The notes under the pieces: generated by a model
Database searches by the model: none
What the model saw: only the letters and a program-made list of their open reading frames with translations
Told to the model about the DNA's origin: nothing
Shown here: piece by piece, positions 43,801 through 55,258 of the stretch
How positions within the stretch are numbered: position 1 is the first letter of the stretch
Layout of the letters: each line of letters opens with the position of its first letter
Program-made: the position numbers and the translations under genes
Source: Impatiens glandulifera
Lineage: Eukaryota > Streptophyta > Magnoliopsida > Ericales > Balsaminaceae
Direction of reading: 5' to 3'
DNA length: 64,000 nucleotides
Assembly (NCBI RefSeq): GCF_907164915.1
Contig: NC_061867.1
Coordinates: forward strand, 38,114,338-38,178,337

Positions 43801-46669
43801 TATGAAACGAAAGCAAAGACAGCTTGCATTTTTATTTGGTGCTGATGATCATTGGGGTCCATTGCACTTACTTGATGAGGTAATTTTTCACGTCCCATTA
43901 TATATTATTAAAGATGTCACTAAAATGGCAAAATCCTAAATGAGTGGTCAAGGTCTTAAGTTTACCTTCCTAAACAATTTCTTTTAATAATTTAAGCACA
44001 TTTAATTATTTATGATTGCCTAAGATTGTAAAGTATATAAACTTATTTATTACAATAAAACTAATATAATGAGTACAAACAATATTAAATAGACAGAGTG
44101 TCCAACTTGTCGCATAATTTTTCGAAATTGAACTTTGGAAGAGTTTTTATTAGTATTGCAACCAGCTGATTGTGTGAGGTAACATAAAGGAGCTCAATGG
44201 AGTCTTTAGTGGTGTCAATCAAATTTAGTGTGCTTGGTTCTGTTATGATGAACCGGGTTTTTGACAATACTTATTGCGGCTTCATTGTTGCACGTCATTG
44301 GAATGGTTCCATCGGGAGATAATCCCAACTCATTTAGGATGCTGCGAAGTGCAAGTGCATGATAATTTACTTCAGCACATTATAGGGCAACTAACATATT
44401 GTTTCTTGCTTCTCTAAGTTACATCTATTTGTCCCCGAACCTGATCTTACAAATTACTATCCGATCCCATCCCTGAACACGCGGGTACCAAAACACGACG
44501 GATACTCGAAACTCGACGATACCCGAAACCCGATTCCATCTAGTTAGAATTTTGAACATCCACGGTAACATTTTCAGATTTTATACTATATAGGATGACT
44601 GACATAGTAGACAATAACCGCTAAAGTAAAGAAGATGACAAAGAAAGAAGTGTAGTTGTGGACATAATATGTCTAGATTTTACTAAGGTAGATTTGAGTT
44701 TTAGATTTTTAGAATTGAGAAAAGAGATACATAAAATGACTTTGATGAGAGAGATATATGTAGGGCTGCTAACGAGTTCGAGCTCGAAAAAATTCCAACT
44801 GCTCGAACTCGAGCTCAAAAAAATTCCAACTGCTCGAGCTCGAGCTTGATCGAGTGCCAAATTTAAGGCTCGAGCTCGAACTCAAACTCTAAACAAGTGT
44901 TCGAACTCAACTCGATTAGCTTGAGTTTAACCGAGCTCAAGAGCTCGGCTCGAGCTCGATTTAAAGCTCAAACTCGACTTGAAATATACAAAATTAAAAC
45001 ATATCAAATCATCTCAACTAAAAATAGTTTCAAAGTGAACAAACATATATAATCATTCATTTCACCTAAAACATAATCATTCCATCAAATAGAACATATT
45101 AAACATTACACATTAAAACCATCCCACTTAAAAGATAACCATTCCAACTAAAAATATCAAAAATCCAAAGTCCAAACATACACCATATTGAATTAGTCCA
45201 ACATAAAACAACCAACTTACTTAGATTCTGGAATTCAAATTCCAAAGTTTAAAGTTCAAACATATAACATATTAAATCGGTCAAACATAAAATAACACCT
45301 TAGGAATCTCGATCGGTCACCGCGCCAAAATCAGTGAGGGCAGGAAGAAGGAGAATAGAGATTGCATAAGGAAGAAGAGAGAAAGAACCTGCTTGGAGCG
45401 GAGCCTTCAGACGTTTGAAGATGAACTTTGAATGTTGACAGCCGAATAGAGGACTAGAAATGAAAATCTAATTTTGAATGTTGAGTTGCTTACGACAGAT
45501 GGAATGGAGGACTCAACTCTCAATAATGAAAAGCTAATTTAAGGCTCACAAAGTCTTACACTTTTTACTTTTCTTATATTATAATATAAATATAAATAAA
45601 AAATAAAATATATATATATTATATACTTGAGTAGCTCACCGAGTACTTGAGCCGGGCATATAATTACAACTCGGCTCGAGCTCGAGCCGAGGTTTGATGA
45701 GCTCGAGACGAGCTTTAATCGAGCTTCTCGCGAGCAACTCAGTTCATTTTCAGCCTATGTGTAGAGAAAATGTTGTAAAAAATAAATGTTTGATAAAGAA
45801 AAATTGTTGAAGGATTTCAACTTCTATAGTACATGTGTACTACTACTAAGTGTTAGTATATGAAGTACAATAATGTGATTGAATGAGAGAAAAGAGAGGA
45901 TATCCATTATCTGATCCCAACCCGAGGGGATTTCACTTTTGTTTCTCATCTTGATTATAACTATTCGTACCCGACCCTAATCGGGGAATACCCACGGGAA
46001 TCAAATGTTTTGGTACCCATTATCATCCCTAGTATTTTATATCTAGTATCTTATATTCAATCTCTTCTCGATAATTTTGGTATCTGATCCTGGATAGGTA
46101 CTTAAATATCCCCGTTATTATGATATTTATCCCTTCAATCTTGTTTTTGATTCAACGTGAAATAAGAACCTCAAAGAAGACGAAAACAAGTTAAACTTAT
46201 GATTAGAGAAAATATGTGAATAGTAAAAAATTCTAAATATTGCATCAAATAATTTTAATATTATATATATATATATAATCACTATCCATCCCCGAACAAT
46301 CTGACCGGTATTTTAGTTCACTTCATATCCTTGACCTTGAACCCGATTTGAATTATCAATTTCTGACACAGGAAAGGAATATGTCTGGGTTTTAAGTTTT
46401 GGGGGTATCCATTGTCATCTGTAGTTGTAGTTCAGTATTTTGAAGTGATTTTGATTTACACAATTGGATGTCATGGATTTCTCAGTCAATTGTATTATGG
46501 GTGTTCTTTTAATGGACAGATTTCTAAGCATGTCCCAGGTGCGGCAGTTGCGGTTGAAAGGGAGGGCCATACTCATGCTTTCTCATGCACGAAAGCGGGA
46601 TCATTGTGGGTAGCTCAGCATGTAGCAAGCTATATTGTCAAATTTCAAGGTAAACAGACTTCAGATTAG
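37833..46669 (+). CDS. LDAH: Lipid-droplet-associated hydrolase (LDAH family), 314 aa
   Basis: Alpha/beta hydrolase of the family that binds lipid droplets and is thought to act on sterol or other lipid esters. Exons: 37833-37903, 38025-38098, 38191-38262, 38367-38395, 41061-41111, 41287-41337, 42015-42074, 42173-42255, 42839-42986, 43472-43522, 43775-43879, 46520-46669; total 945 nt, in frame, stop TAG. Visible motifs: HILFIPGNPGVVSFYTDFLE near the N-terminus, nucleophile elbow GHSIGSYIS (Ser about residue 120), acid in FGADDHWGP (Asp about 254-255) and histidine in EREGHTHAFS (about 282). Introns 2 and 3 use GC donors; the others are GT-AG. Length fits plant homologues. A possible 5' UTR intron runs from about 37735 to 37804. 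Introns 4, 6, 8 and 11 have taken transposons without touching any exon. Confidence 0.93.
39024..40620 (+). pseudogene. Copia fragments in hydrolase intron 4
   Basis: A decayed primer-like TGGTATTAAAAC near 39024 is followed by a charged gag-like piece (39274-39525). An RNase H end lies at 39862-40230 with FISENVYIGS, MSHNQVADILTKAF and KFNTLNIYYP, the typical copia polyprotein finish. TGTCGAATTA at 40237 probably starts its 3' LTR, whose end I cannot fix (about 40600). Most of pol is missing. Same orientation as the gene. Confidence 0.7.
41613..41760 (+). mobile_element. SINE-like tRNA-derived element in hydrolase intron 6
   Basis: TAGCTTAGTGG (41626) fits a tRNA-type A box exactly. About 45 bases later GGTCTCGATAG resembles a B box with one extra base. 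The block then ends TTGGCCCGGACACCC and a short A-rich tail, as in several plant SINE families. The target duplication is not clear. Confidence 0.45.
42386..42506 (+). repeat. Foldback MITE in hydrolase intron 8
   Basis: GGGATGTATTAGTAAATA, then AGGTAATATTGTAA, is mirrored by TTACAATATTACCC and TTATTACTAATACATACC. This makes a 121-bp hairpin with a loop near 42440-42465. Superfamily not assigned. Confidence 0.65.
42633..42818 (+). repeat. 186-bp solo LTR (TRIM-like) next to exon 9
   Basis: It starts TGTTAAAATAATGGG and ends TTCGTAACA, with the 5-bp target duplication GGTAC at 42628-42632 and 42819-42823. A TATA-like CTATATATAATC lies inside. The size fits the short LTRs of TRIM elements. It ends 20 bases before exon 9 of the hydrolase. 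Confidence 0.8.
44085..44340 (-). pseudogene. Copia RNase H end in hydrolase intron 11
   Basis: Minus-strand frame with DTTKDSIELLYVTSHNQLVAILIKTLP and EKLCDKLDTLSI, the C-terminus of copia RNase H (family: LLYV-T--QLADI-TK-L). It is antisense to the gene and lacks the rest of the element. Confidence 0.75.
44761..45757 (+). mobile_element. hAT-type MITE rich in GAGCTCGA words
   Basis: It begins TAGGGCTGCTAACGAG and ends CAGTTCATTTTCAGCCTA. Both subterminal regions are full of GAGCTCGAGCTCGA-type words in opposite orientation. Flanks ATATGTAG and ATGTGTAG match at 7 of 8 bases if the ends are set two bases inward. About 1 kb, AT-rich centre, no transposase. It lies in hydrolase intron 11. Confidence 0.75.
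45880..46440 (+). other. Degenerate hAT MITE-like ends in intron 11
   Basis: GGTACCCATTATCATCCCTAG near 46010 and GGTATCCATTGTCATC near 46408 look like right ends of another hAT MITE family with CCCGA words (also at 44430-44540). No left end or target duplication could be paired. Confidence 0.3.
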
Positions 46670-47015
46670 TTGGGTCCCATAATTTGCACTTTGGCTAGCT
46701 TTCTTAAGAATTAAGATGGATTTTTATGTAAGGATGACACTATTCATTCTTGATTAATTATATATACTATTATATAATATAACATAAGTTGGGCAATTCA
46801 TAGAATAATTCGTTAATTGTAAAAATGTTAAATATACTAATTTTCAATCACATACTGCTCTTTATTTGTTTACTTGAATCATGCCTTGATATAGCAATTT
46901 CTTCTTCCACTCTTAATAATGCAAACTTGTGTCACCTCTATCCATCAAAATTGATATTAAAATGTCCATGAGTAAAGAATGACTGACTGATTTTAAAATC
47001 GGTAGTTCTTTTAAA
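46670..47015 (+). other. 3' flank of hydrolase gene
   Basis: AT-rich, expected to hold the 3' UTR and polyadenylation site. Nothing else recognised up to the target duplication at 47007-47015. Confidence 0.45.
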
Positions 47016-48189
47016 GAGTAATGATAGGGGGAGCGAAAAATTTGTAGCGAATGATGCAGCGAACGATGTGGAGTGCTGATTAGACTTGATGACTCTGGTA
47101 TTTATTTATTTTTCTTTTTTATATTCATTAATAATTTTCTCTCTCTTCTAGTTACTTTTATTTTCTCTTTTTATCTTAAATATGTTGCATTTAATAAAAA
47201 AATCAATTTTTATTATTAAAAACACTTAATAATTTATCCCTTTAATTTTTTATTATTATATATATATATATATATTTTTAAATTATTCTACATGTCAACT
47301 ATAAACCGTATTTTAATTATTTCTCCTACTATAAACCGCATTTTAATTATTTCTTTCTTTCAATAATTTATTTTCTTTTATTTATTAAAGGAATAAAATT
47401 TATTTTTAATAATAAAAATGACTCAAATTAAAATAAATAATAATTAATTAGGAGAATAATAACATGGTGTGCTAGTTAAATGTTGTTGTAGTTTATTGAC
47501 CTTTATATAATTTATGTAGTTGATTGAGCTTCAATAGTTGATTGAGTTTCTAGTAAATCTTAGAAGATAACGAAAATTAAGAGAAGGAGATTTTTAAGAA
47601 AAGAAAATAGAGAAAAATAACAATTAAGAGTTTAAAAAAGAGAATCAATCTATTGAGTAAAACGATTAATAATTTTTTGTTTTATTATTATTAATATATA
47701 TATTATTAAATTAATAGATGATAAAATTAATTAACTGAATTAAAAAAATATTTTTTTTATTCTCTTATATATAAATTTTAATTAACATAATTAATTATTA
47801 TTTATTTTAATTTGAATACTTTTTTATTATTGAAAAAATAAAATTTATTTTTTTTAATAAATAAAATTAAACAAATTATTTAAAAAGAAAAATAATTAAA
47901 ATGTGTTTAGGGTGGCACGTACAATAATTTTAAAAAATTATATTTATAATAATAAAAATTTAATGAAATAAATTATTAAATATTTTTTAATAATAAAAAT
48001 TAAATTTTCTATTGAATGCGTCATATTTAAGAGAAGGTGAGAAAATGTAAATAATGAGAAGAGAGAGAAAATTATTAATGAATATAAAAAAGAAAAATAA
48101 ATAAATACCGAGTCATCAAATCTAATCATCACTCCACGTAGTTCGCTGCCTCATTCGCTACAACTTTTTCGCTCCCCCTATCATTACTC
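47016..48189 (+). mobile_element. Mutator-like foldback element (MULE MITE)
   Basis: 1174 bp. The ends GAGTAATGATAGGGGGAGCG and its inverse are flanked by an exact 9-bp duplication TCTTTTAAA (47007-47015 and 48190-48198), the size typical of Mutator superfamily insertions. The inverted repeats are very long, matching with small differences over roughly 400 bases (about 47016-47455 against 47795-48189). Only a short AT-rich centre remains. No transposase is encoded. Confidence 0.9.
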
Positions 48190-48461
48190 TCTTTTAAAAT
48201 GTCATATAATTACTTTTACTTTTAAACCTTACTGAAGATTCAAGATGAAACAAAATGAAAAGATAAAATGGGACCATGTATTATGGGGGAGTTTTCGTTC
48301 GGACATATTTCATTATTGGATTTGTTTCCACCTCTTTCCTTTTATATATGAAATTACTCTAAATTGTAATTCTGAATAATGAAACATGGCCTTATAATAA
48401 TTTTAGTTAAAATAAAATAAAGGGCAGCAATATTCAACTAAGCCATGTTTAGGATGTGTGT

Positions 48462-49695
48462 TGTTAGATAAATTAGACCGGTTAAAATAAGAATTTAACA
48501 AAAACAAACTTTCTGTGCAGGAACGGTCAAGAACCAGGATCGGTCAAAAATCTGACCGGTCAAGAATCCAACCGGTTAGAAAACAAGACCGGTTAGAAGA
48601 AGAAACAGAGGATGTATCTAAAACCGGAAGTCATCCGGTTAACCTAAAGCCATGAACAACCGGTAGACATCCTAAACCGAAATGCATCAAACCGGAAAAC
48701 CGATGGAGAAGCTACTTAGAGAAAGAAGCCAAGAATATCAAACTAAGTACAACCTACAAATCGGTGCAAACAGATAATTTGAGTATCTGCGGAAGATGAT
48801 ACCAAAGGAACAGATTATAACATTGAGATTATAACATTGCTATACCCATACAAGTCTGATGATACTCTGCAGGTTGCAGAAGATTTCCTGAAGAGATCTT
48901 TTCATTCTAGAATAAGTCAGAGGCGCAACCTTCCAGGTGCAGGCAACTGTCCAACCGACAGTTGCTATATTAAGTAAAAGACAAACCTAGCCGGTTTGAC
49001 CTACGCATTGAAAGCTTAAACCGCCAGGTCTGAAACACTGAACCTCTGCTCAACCAATCAGATTCAAGAAGAAATGTGACCGTTGACACATTTCACCTAT
49101 AAAAGAAGGAGCCGAAGATGAGTAAATGTAGTTCTAAGAGTTCCAACAACCCAAGTTAAAAAGTTGTATTTTATCTCTCTAAGATCAAAGCTTAAGTTTG
49201 CATTTGAAGTGAGATTACAATTTCTGTGAAAATTGTACGAGTGTTTATCGAGCAGCAAATAAGTCTCGATCGGATATTGTGTTTGTGTATTCCTTAGTGA
49301 ATATCCTTCTCGCGGTTTCGAGAATAAGGGGTGACGTAGGAGTTTTATCTCCGAACATCCATAAAAACTTGTCTTGCTCTTTACTTTCTGCCGACTCTAC
49401 GTTCTAACCGACTCATACTAACCGACTTGTACTGCTCTAACCGACTTACATCATTTTAACCGACCTACTAAACTCCAAACTGACCTTATCCAAACATATC
49501 TTTATTCATCCTATGTGTGTGTTGCTTCAACCTGAAACAAACCACTTCCGCACTTGAACTCGGTTCAAGGGTTTGTGACAGTTTGTGTAGTATTGAAACC
49601 CGGTGTTAATCTCTAACCGGATTAATGCCAATCGTTGAGTGAAAGGTGTAAACCGGCCAGACTCCGGTTCCCCAACCCCGACCTAGATCCTAACA
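48462..49695 (+). repeat. Solo LTR rich in ACCGGT motifs (1234 bp)
   Basis: It starts TGTTAGATAAATTAGACCGG and ends CTAGATCCTAACA, flanked by TGTGT on both sides (48457-48461 and 49696-49700). A TATA-like CCTATAAAAGAAGG lies at about 49096. No internal retroelement sequence is adjacent on either side, so the element was probably reduced by LTR recombination. Lineage not assigned. Confidence 0.85.
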
Positions 49696-49966
49696 TGTGT
49701 TCTTTAATATTTATTTCTTAAAAATAATACTTTTATTAAATGATAATTTTCAATTTAAATATACTTGAATAGTTCAACAATTTAAATATATATTTTTAAA
49801 TATACTACTATAAAAATTAGTGTTAACTCAACTTTGTTAATAGGCTTGACTAATAACATCCGATCAAAGAATCCAAGACACGATAGATCGACTGTGTGAC
49901 ATCTGTTGCGAGCGAGTTCATCCGCCCGCTGCGATCAAGGCTTGTTGCCTTGAACGTGACCGAGAC

Positions 49967-50709
49967 TAGGGCTGGCAAAAAAATCCGATCTGAAAGATTC
50001 GATCCGGTCGATTCGATTAGAAAAAATCCATATTCGATGGATCGGATTCAGATATCGATATGATCCGATATTTTTACTGGATTTCCGGATCGGACAAAAA
50101 AAAATTCGGATACCCAAAGCCGATCCGGTGATTTTTAAAATTTAATAAATAAATAAACTCAAACAAAAATATTATTAAATAAATACAAACCTAACCAAAA
50201 TCTCTATCCTCCTTTATTTTCCTTCCCGTTTCTTTTTACAAACTCAAATAAAATTATTATTAAATATTTACAAACTAAACAAAAATCTCTCTTCCTTTCT
50301 TTTCTTTCCCATTTCTCTTTTCTTTCTATTTTTTCTCATTTTCTTTTACAAACCTAAACAAAAATATGTCTCTTATATTTGTTTTTCTTCTTGTTTCCCT
50401 TTAGACCTGTTGTGAATTTATTTTCTTTAGATAGAGATCTATTTTTAGAACTCAAATCGTCATTAATCATTGGAGGCTGGAGCTGCTGTAACTTGTAAGA
50501 AAAAAATTAGAAATATGAAAAAATCGGATCAGCGGGTATCCGATTGGCCGATCCGATCCAATCCGGTGTTTACGGATCGGATAGTGGTCGGATACCGAGT
50601 CGGATGCCGGGTCGAATACGTATCGCAATTTTTGAAAAAATTAAAGCTGGATATCCGATCTGAAATACCGAATCGGATCGGATCGGAACGATAGGTTTGT
50701 CCACCGCAA
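49967..50709 (+). mobile_element. hAT-type MITE rich in GGATCGGAT words
   Basis: 743 bp, flanked by the exact 8-bp duplication ACCGAGAC (49959-49966 and 50710-50717). It begins TAGGGCTGGCAAAAAAATCC and ends GGTTTGTCCACCGCAA, whose inverse aligns with gaps to the start. Both ends are dense in GATCCGAT/ATCGGATC words, with an AT-rich centre. Short open frames inside are products of these words. Confidence 0.85.
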
Positions 50710-51593
50710 ACCGAGACCCAAAAGCACTCCTAGTTCAGTTTGTTTTGTAATGTATTTTTACATTTGTTTTCACCTAAAATCCTACACCTTTAACAAATAA
50801 AATCATGAAAAATAAATAAAATTCTAAAACATGATTATATGAAAATTAACCTAGAGGCTTATATATTTGAGGTACTCTATATTAGTTTTTGCTAATATCT
50901 ATGTTAAAATACTTTTATGTTTTTCATTTTCTATTTTATACCATTAATATACCTAAATATATGACTAAGAATAGAGTGTTACAAAATTAGGTACATGATA
51001 ATATGAAATTACTTTTTAGACACATGTCTGTCTAGGTCATAAGAAAAATAATAATTTGTAAAATATGTAAAATTAATTTTTTTTTAAATATCAAAAGCTT
51101 ATAGTAGAGACAATTTGTTAGACGTACACGAGGAACAAAGCAATGAGAACTTTTTTCGAATGTAACTAAACGCCGAACCACAAAATCACTTAGAATCCAA
51201 CATATTATTTCCCAGTTCTCATGAAGAAAAATAGGTGACGACTCTAAAAAAGTCAAATATGTAGCAAAACAAATCGAGAATTATTTTTGGGTTCTCGTCT
51301 CACTTTTAGACGAGACGACCTAAGAGACACGCCGTTTCTTCGTCACGTTTTGCAACATTTGAGAAAAATGTAAGCGTGGGGCGAAAATGATTTTTAGATG
51401 TTACACACTTCAAGATTTTTTTTTAAAATTAATTAATTATGAATAAGGAGTTTTGATTCAAAAAATTATTAAAATAACTAATCAATTAAAGAAAATAATT
51501 TTGGTATTAATCTATTAAAAATATGTGGTTTTTGAATTAATTAATTCATAAAAATAATTCACGAATTAATTGATTAAAAATCGTAAATTCTTT

Positions 51594-51719
51594 GCTCTCA
51601 ATTGAGCGTGCTCTCTTGTTACCTCTCATTAGAGGAGGGGCAATATAATAAATAAAAAGTTTTTTATTATTTACTATATTACCCCTCCCCTTTGAGGGAG
51701 AGCACGTTCAATTAGGGAG
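51594..51719 (+). repeat. Foldback MITE (126 bp)
   Basis: CTCAATTGAGCGTGCTCTC and GAGGGGCAATATAATAAATA are mirrored by TATTATTTACTATATTACCCC and GAGAGCACGTTCAATTAGG. The result is a near-continuous hairpin with its apex near 51660. The target duplication is not clear. Confidence 0.7.
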
Positions 51720-52079
51720 TAGATGATTCCAATTCAATTAATTATAAACATGAGTTTTGAATGATTTAATTAAAATGATTAATTAATTTATAAAAATAGT
51801 TTTATTTCGATTCAATATCAATATGAGGTGAGTTTTGACTTAATTGATTAAATGTATTAATCAATTAATGAATATATATTTTTTTTAGAATTAATTAATT
51901 AATGAAAAAAATATATTTTGGATTAATTAATTAAAACCTTATTAAATTATACAAAATGATTTTTAAGTAATTAAAAATTAACTAATACATGAAAATTGAA
52001 TTTATGATTGAGGGGCCAAATGTGTAATAGTATAGGGATAAAGAGTATAGTGAATGTGAGTATGAGACCATTATAATGC

Positions 52080-52205
52080 AAGTGGGCTGGATATAGAGGC
52101 ATATCCAGATATGCAATTGAACTCGAGAAATGCGAGTTTGATCCTCATGCTGGGAACCAGTAAGATGTGAAAGCTCAAAATGGCAGCATCCTCAATGAAA
52201 GTAGG
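52080..52205 (+). other. Possible SINE relic
   Basis: GAGTTTGATCCTC (52132) resembles a polymerase III B box, about 40 bases after GGATATAGAGGC, a weak A box. No tail or target duplication seen. Confidence 0.25.
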
Positions 52206-53233
52206 TGTTTCGGTAGTCATTTTTTAAACAAAATTAGAAATGTGTAAAAATCTGAGATAAGTAATATTTTAAACTGTTTTAAGATTGTTGGTAATGTTAT
52301 CTCGAAATAATTACACATACATATTATATCGATATATAAAAATGATAATAGAAAAATACAATATATTGTTAAATAAAGTAAAGAAAAATCTTCATGTTTG
52401 TTCGTAGGCTTGTAAAAATCATGTCCCTTAAAATAGTTTCACCGTCTCCCATTTGTGTTAGAGATTTTCATCGGTGGCTGATTCCCATGATATAACGGAA
52501 CTTTCAATGGTTTAACACAGAAAAATCACTACAATAATGAAGAAGAAAAAAAATACTTGAATCACAATCACCGGGTTTCAAGAGAACTTGTCGAGTCACG
52601 AACTCGAAGAATGCTCACAAAGAATACTCACAAAGATAGTGAATGTATATTTATAGTTGAAAATTAAACTCTAAAATAATTAATTAATTTTTTAATCCAA
52701 CGGCCAGTAACACATCATTCATTCATCTAATAGTTATCAATGTTTGTCTTTTCATTATACTTGCACGTTACATCCATCAATAAATAGTTACAATTGCAAT
52801 TAATAACATTTGTTAATTGCCTCATTCAAGGCATTAATGTTAGTCGTAACAATTAACATTAATTTTTATTTTGATTAAATTTTACCTTAATTCACATTGA
52901 ATTTAGAGTTAATTTCATTTGGATTAATTTCACATTAATTTATATTTGAATTTGGTGTGAATTTTATTGAGATTAAATTTCATCATTAATTCACATTTGA
53001 ATTTTGTGTAAATTTCATATGCCCAAATATCATTTCCATTTAATTAATGAAATTAGTTTAATTTTAACATGTAACTGAATTCAAGTTATTTTTTCTATAT
53101 TTTGTAAGGTAAATTTGAAGAAACACATTTCAATATTTGTGATGGAAGTTTCAAAAACCTCAAAACAATCGGGATCGCTCGAAAGGCAAAATTATTGATA
53201 TAATTTTTGTATGAGTAGAGTGGAGTTCCTTAT

Positions 53234-53634
53234 TAGGGCCGCTTATTAGGGCCGCTATGAAGTAAGACAACATAACCTATGGAGTTGCATAGGGTCCCAT
53301 TTTTTAATATTTAATAACATTATTAATTATATATTATATTATTAATCTTATTTTTACTTTTTTCTCCTTTAATATTAAATATATATTATACCATATATAT
53401 ATACCTTTTAATCTCCTTTAATATTAAATATATATTACACAATATATATATATATATATATAACTTTTTTTTTATCTCTTTTTTTATCTCTTATTTTCTT
53501 ATTATAATATATTAACTATTTATATCTCATTTTATATTATTAAATTAAAAAAAATAACTTTAAAAAATATTTATTATTTTAGGGTTCTCAAAATTTAAAT
53601 TTGTATTGAAACCAAATTCTTAAGGCCGGCCCTG
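53234..53634 (+). mobile_element. hAT-type MITE (401 bp)
   Basis: It starts TAGGGCCGCTTATTAGG and ends CTTAAGGCCGGCCCTG. The flanks TTCCTTAT (53226-53233) and TTCGTTAT (53635-53642) match at 7 of 8 bases. The centre is AT-rich with repeated TTTAATATTAAATATATATTA blocks near 53370 and 53415. Confidence 0.65.
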
Positions 53635-53642
53635 TTCGTTAT

Positions 53643-55258
53643 AAAACACAGTAAATATCAATTAAATGGACTTCAACTTTCAAGTAAAATTTTAGAAAAT
53701 AAAATTATGATTCTCACCAACTTACTCTTGGGATCGAATTCATAAATGGTAACAACAAAGAAAAATCTAGTCACTAAGTATGAAAAATTCTACCAATATT
53801 GATAGAAATGCCACTTTCACTTATTACGAGTGTATTCAAGAACAAAATATGCCTTGTCTTCCTGGTCAAGAAAGCTAAAAAAAAGAAAGCTTCAAGACCA
53901 GGAAAGACGGAAGTAGGCCTTCCCATCTCTAGCTGTTAGGAAAAAAGTCCTTCTCTCGAAAAATTGAGCTTTGGATATGGATCTTCAGATTGCCTTCTTG
54001 TTCAACCACTCATCTTCTTTGTGCATGAATAAGAAATCAACCATTCATGGTCTCTTGGAACCTTATTGATCTCCAAATTTAAGTTAGTTTATCTTATTTT
54101 TCACTTTTCAATGTTTATCACTTTAGTTTCTTTTATCTTTCTTTACCAAATTTTTACTGAATTGTTTCTAATACGAAAATTTTTTATATTTTGATTAAAA
54201 ATATCTTCAAATTATTTTTCTAATTTTTACTTAAAATTTTTATTTCCTTGAATATTATCGCCTTTTTATATTTTAGAGTTTTATACAATTTAATATACTC
54301 AATTTGATATTTTATATGTAAATCTGAATGATAATGACAATAAAAATATTTTATAAGAGAACCTCCATGTTAATATTACAAACGAAACAAAATCTTAGTA
54401 GAAGTATTTTTTTTTTGGTATAGGTATATTAAATATAAATAATAATTGTTTAAAAAAATAATTTTAAAAGTAAGATATTTATATCTATTTCGTTTAAACT
54501 TTTAATATAAAACATAATAAAAAAATATATCTAAAATTTATTTATTAATTTTCCAACAATTCCAAATGTAACTCAAGTTGTTTCTAAATAGGTTAATTAG
54601 TTATTCAATTTAGCTTAAGTGACATCTAATGATAAGATTAAAATTATAAAACTTCTACATTTATTTCTTTGTCAACAAATATTTGCTTAGTAATTTCTTG
54701 CCTCAAAATAAAATACTCTCTTGATTTCCTTTTTTTTTTTTTTGACTTTTTTAGATAATTGTTATCACACTTTTTTTTTTATCTTTATATTTGAATTTAA
54801 TATTTTTTTTTATTTCAGACAGTTTTCAATTTGGTAAATATAAGATTTTTCATTTTTCTTTCCATACTTGCAAAGTTTAAAGATGGTGAAATAAAAAAAA
54901 AAATATGATAATTGGATTGTGTTGATTGATAAAAAAAACTAAAAAGATCCAAGGATTGCTCATAAAATAAAAATAGTTGCAAACTAAGAATGGTTTTTAT
55001 TGATTTATGTCAATTTTTTATTAGAACTCCATCTTTTGACATGAAGTTAGTTTAATGCGAAATCATTGCTGTAGAAGAATCTGAAGGGATATTCAAAATA
55101 AATGTGTGTTTCCAAACATTATCCATTTATAAACTTATTAAACTATGATTTCCATTAGCACCCAATATAATTTTTCTTTATTCATCCACTTTTACTTCTA
55201 TCAATTTCAAATAATTTTAAAACACTAATGAAATGCATAATCATAAAACTTTTGTTCT
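53643..55258 (+). other. AT-rich intergenic DNA
   Basis: Long T and A runs, no supported gene or transposon end. The right end must hold the 3' UTR of the leftward legumain gene. Confidence 0.5.

Larger units (their letters stand above)
50718..53225 (+). other. AT-rich intergenic DNA with minor relics
   Basis: No gene supported. AATAGGTGACGACTCT near 51231 recalls the phrase ATAGGTGACGACTCT of the LTR at 62702, so 51000-51430 may be a decayed Tat LTR piece. 52880-53010 has locally repeated TTCACATTTGAATTT-like words. Other items are listed separately. Confidence 0.45.

Noticed and set aside
46412..46669. Independent 85-residue gene
   Set aside because: Its C-terminal 49 codons are the last exon of the hydrolase; the part before 46520 is intron read-through ending at an AG acceptor.
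47944..48132. Minus-strand 62-residue frame
   Set aside because: It lies within the right arm of the Mutator foldback element and is AT-rich low complexity.
50470..50694. 74-residue open frame
   Set aside because: Product of GGATCGGAT words at the right end of a hAT MITE.
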